Source: Paraburkholderia sp. BL21I4N1
Lineage (GTDB): Bacteria > Pseudomonadota > Gammaproteobacteria > Burkholderiales > Burkholderiaceae
Direction: 5' to 3'
DNA: 64,000 bases
Assembly: GCF_002973525.1 (NCBI RefSeq)
Contig: NZ_PVEN01000004.1
Span: forward strand, 310,001 to 374,000
The position numbers and the translations under genes were made by a program. The notes beneath the pieces were generated by a model that saw only the letters and a list, made by a program, of their open reading frames with translations, did no database searches and was not told where the DNA came from. Shown here piece by piece: positions 63,445 through 64,000 of this stretch (position 1 is its first letter; each line of letters starts with the position of its first letter).

Positions 63445-63478
63445 AAAGGGCCTTCCAATCGGAAGGCCCTTTGTTTTT
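63445..63478 (+). terminator. Rho-independent terminator after tRNA-Arg copy 2
   Basis: AAAGGGCCTTCC-aatc-GGAAGGCCCTTT followed by GTTTTT. A 12-bp perfect stem closes the tRNA unit and could serve the convergent gene ending at 63580. Confidence 0.88.
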
Positions 63479-63579
63479 GTTCGACACATTTTGCTCAGTT
63501 ACGCCAAGCCGATACCTGCCCGGCAGGTCTACTTGGCCAGGGCCGCGTGAAGTATGCAAGCACCTGCCAACCCGTCGAC

Positions 63580-64000
63580 TTACCGCGGCGCCGACTGAAT
63601 ATCCCCAATCTGCCCGTCCGGACTCGGCATATCGCCGCCGTACGAACCTTGCGCCGTTTCCTCGCCAATCGGCTGCGCTCGTTCTCCGCTCAGCACCTGT
63701 GCCTCGTGCAGCACATCGTCCACGGTCTCGCCATACCGGCTTTCAACGAACGCCCGCAGCAACGCCTCCCGCAGCGAGGCGCCTCGCCCTTCCACCGTCC
63801 GGTGACTACCTTCGAAATCCGCGACGCAGTACGCCGCGCCCTGCTCGGTCCGCTCGCGTACTTCCAGCCGTTGCGCGCGCTCCAGAACCGCGGCAGCGGC
63901 CTCCCATGAGGTGGACGGTGTGAACCGGCCGTCCCAAGGACGTCCGCGATCATTGCCGCGAATGGAAACGGTTTCGCCGCTGTCGGTAAAGTGGATTTCG
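63580..64000 (-). CDS. Hypothetical protein, C-terminal part (truncated by window edge)
   Basis: An open frame on the minus strand enters from the right edge and ends at 63580 after ~139 residues. Its visible part begins EIHFTDSGETVSIRGNDRGR and includes WEAAAAVLERAQRLEVRERTEQGAAY, a Glu/Arg/Ala-rich helix, then LREALLRAFVESRYGETVDDVLHEA. The composition is that of a real protein, and the frame is open throughout. I do not recognise the family. The N-terminus lies outside the window. Confidence 0.65.
   Translation of the reverse strand, partial: EIHFTDSGETVSIRGNDRGRPWDGRFTPSTSWEAAAAVLERAQRLEVRERTEQGAAYCVADFEGSHRTVEGRGASLREALLRAFVESRYGETVDDVLHEAQVLSGERAQPIGEETAQGSYGGDMPSPDGQIGDIQSAPR

Overview
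The window is a high-GC chromosomal segment of a betaproteobacterium. The DUF2968 and DUF4136 proteins, the Burkholderia-type porin, the gene-neighbourhood style and the codon use point to Burkholderiaceae, most likely Paraburkholderia or Burkholderia. This assignment is inference; no 16S gene is present. There are no insertion sequences, prophage genes or CRISPR arrays. Both edges cut through genes.

Layout. 1-12.3 kb: a truncated FAD monooxygenase, a zinc-sensing ArsR regulator overlapping a zinc CDF exporter gene, a TPR/glycosyltransferase-like protein, a citrate/tricarballylate-type MHS symporter, a GNAT enzyme, two envelope or secreted hypotheticals, a class I amidotransferase-like hydrolase (peptidase C26) with a long disordered N-terminus, and a CPA2 antiporter. 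12.4-16.7 kb: a co-directional unit DUF2848 - ACS-family MFS - GntR/FCD regulator - amidase, probably a catabolic module for an unidentified acid or amide. 16.9-25.6 kb: dsbB, then a purine salvage and degradation block (xdhA, xdhB, xdhC, adenine/adenosine deaminase, guanine deaminase) that would channel adenine and guanine through hypoxanthine and xanthine to urate.

25.7-45.3 kb holds the most notable system: a complete aryl polyene (xanthomonadin/APE-type) pigment cluster. A tightly overlapping minus-strand operon encodes a chain-length-factor-like protein, a lysophospholipid-type acyltransferase, two acyl carrier proteins, a membrane protein, an acyl ligase fused to a dehydratase (ApeH-ApeI), a glycosyltransferase fused to an LpxL-like acyltransferase, an aromatic amino acid ammonia-lyase, a 4HBT thioesterase, a LolA-like carrier, an MMPL exporter, three ketosynthases with intact active sites, a second dehydratase and a ketoreductase. 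It is flanked by two paralogous small exported proteins, a methyltransferase and a halogenase-like flavoprotein. The expected logic is: the ammonia-lyase makes an aryl-acrylate starter, the ligase loads it on an ACP, the KS/CLF, KR and DH enzymes extend it to a polyene, and acyltransferases, LolA and MMPL attach and export it to the outer membrane.

45.9-64 kb: a DUF4136 lipoprotein, pepN, a higBA toxin-antitoxin pair, fbp, tRNA-Thr(CGT), a beta-propeller lectin-like protein, a UvrA2-like ABC ATPase, a 49-residue protein, a secreted chorismate mutase, an exonuclease/GIY-YIG fusion, a cold-shock protein, a porin, greB, two identical tRNA-Arg(ACG) genes and a truncated hypothetical gene. A short AT-rich segment before the porin contains three consecutive hairpins that could be a minus-strand small RNA.
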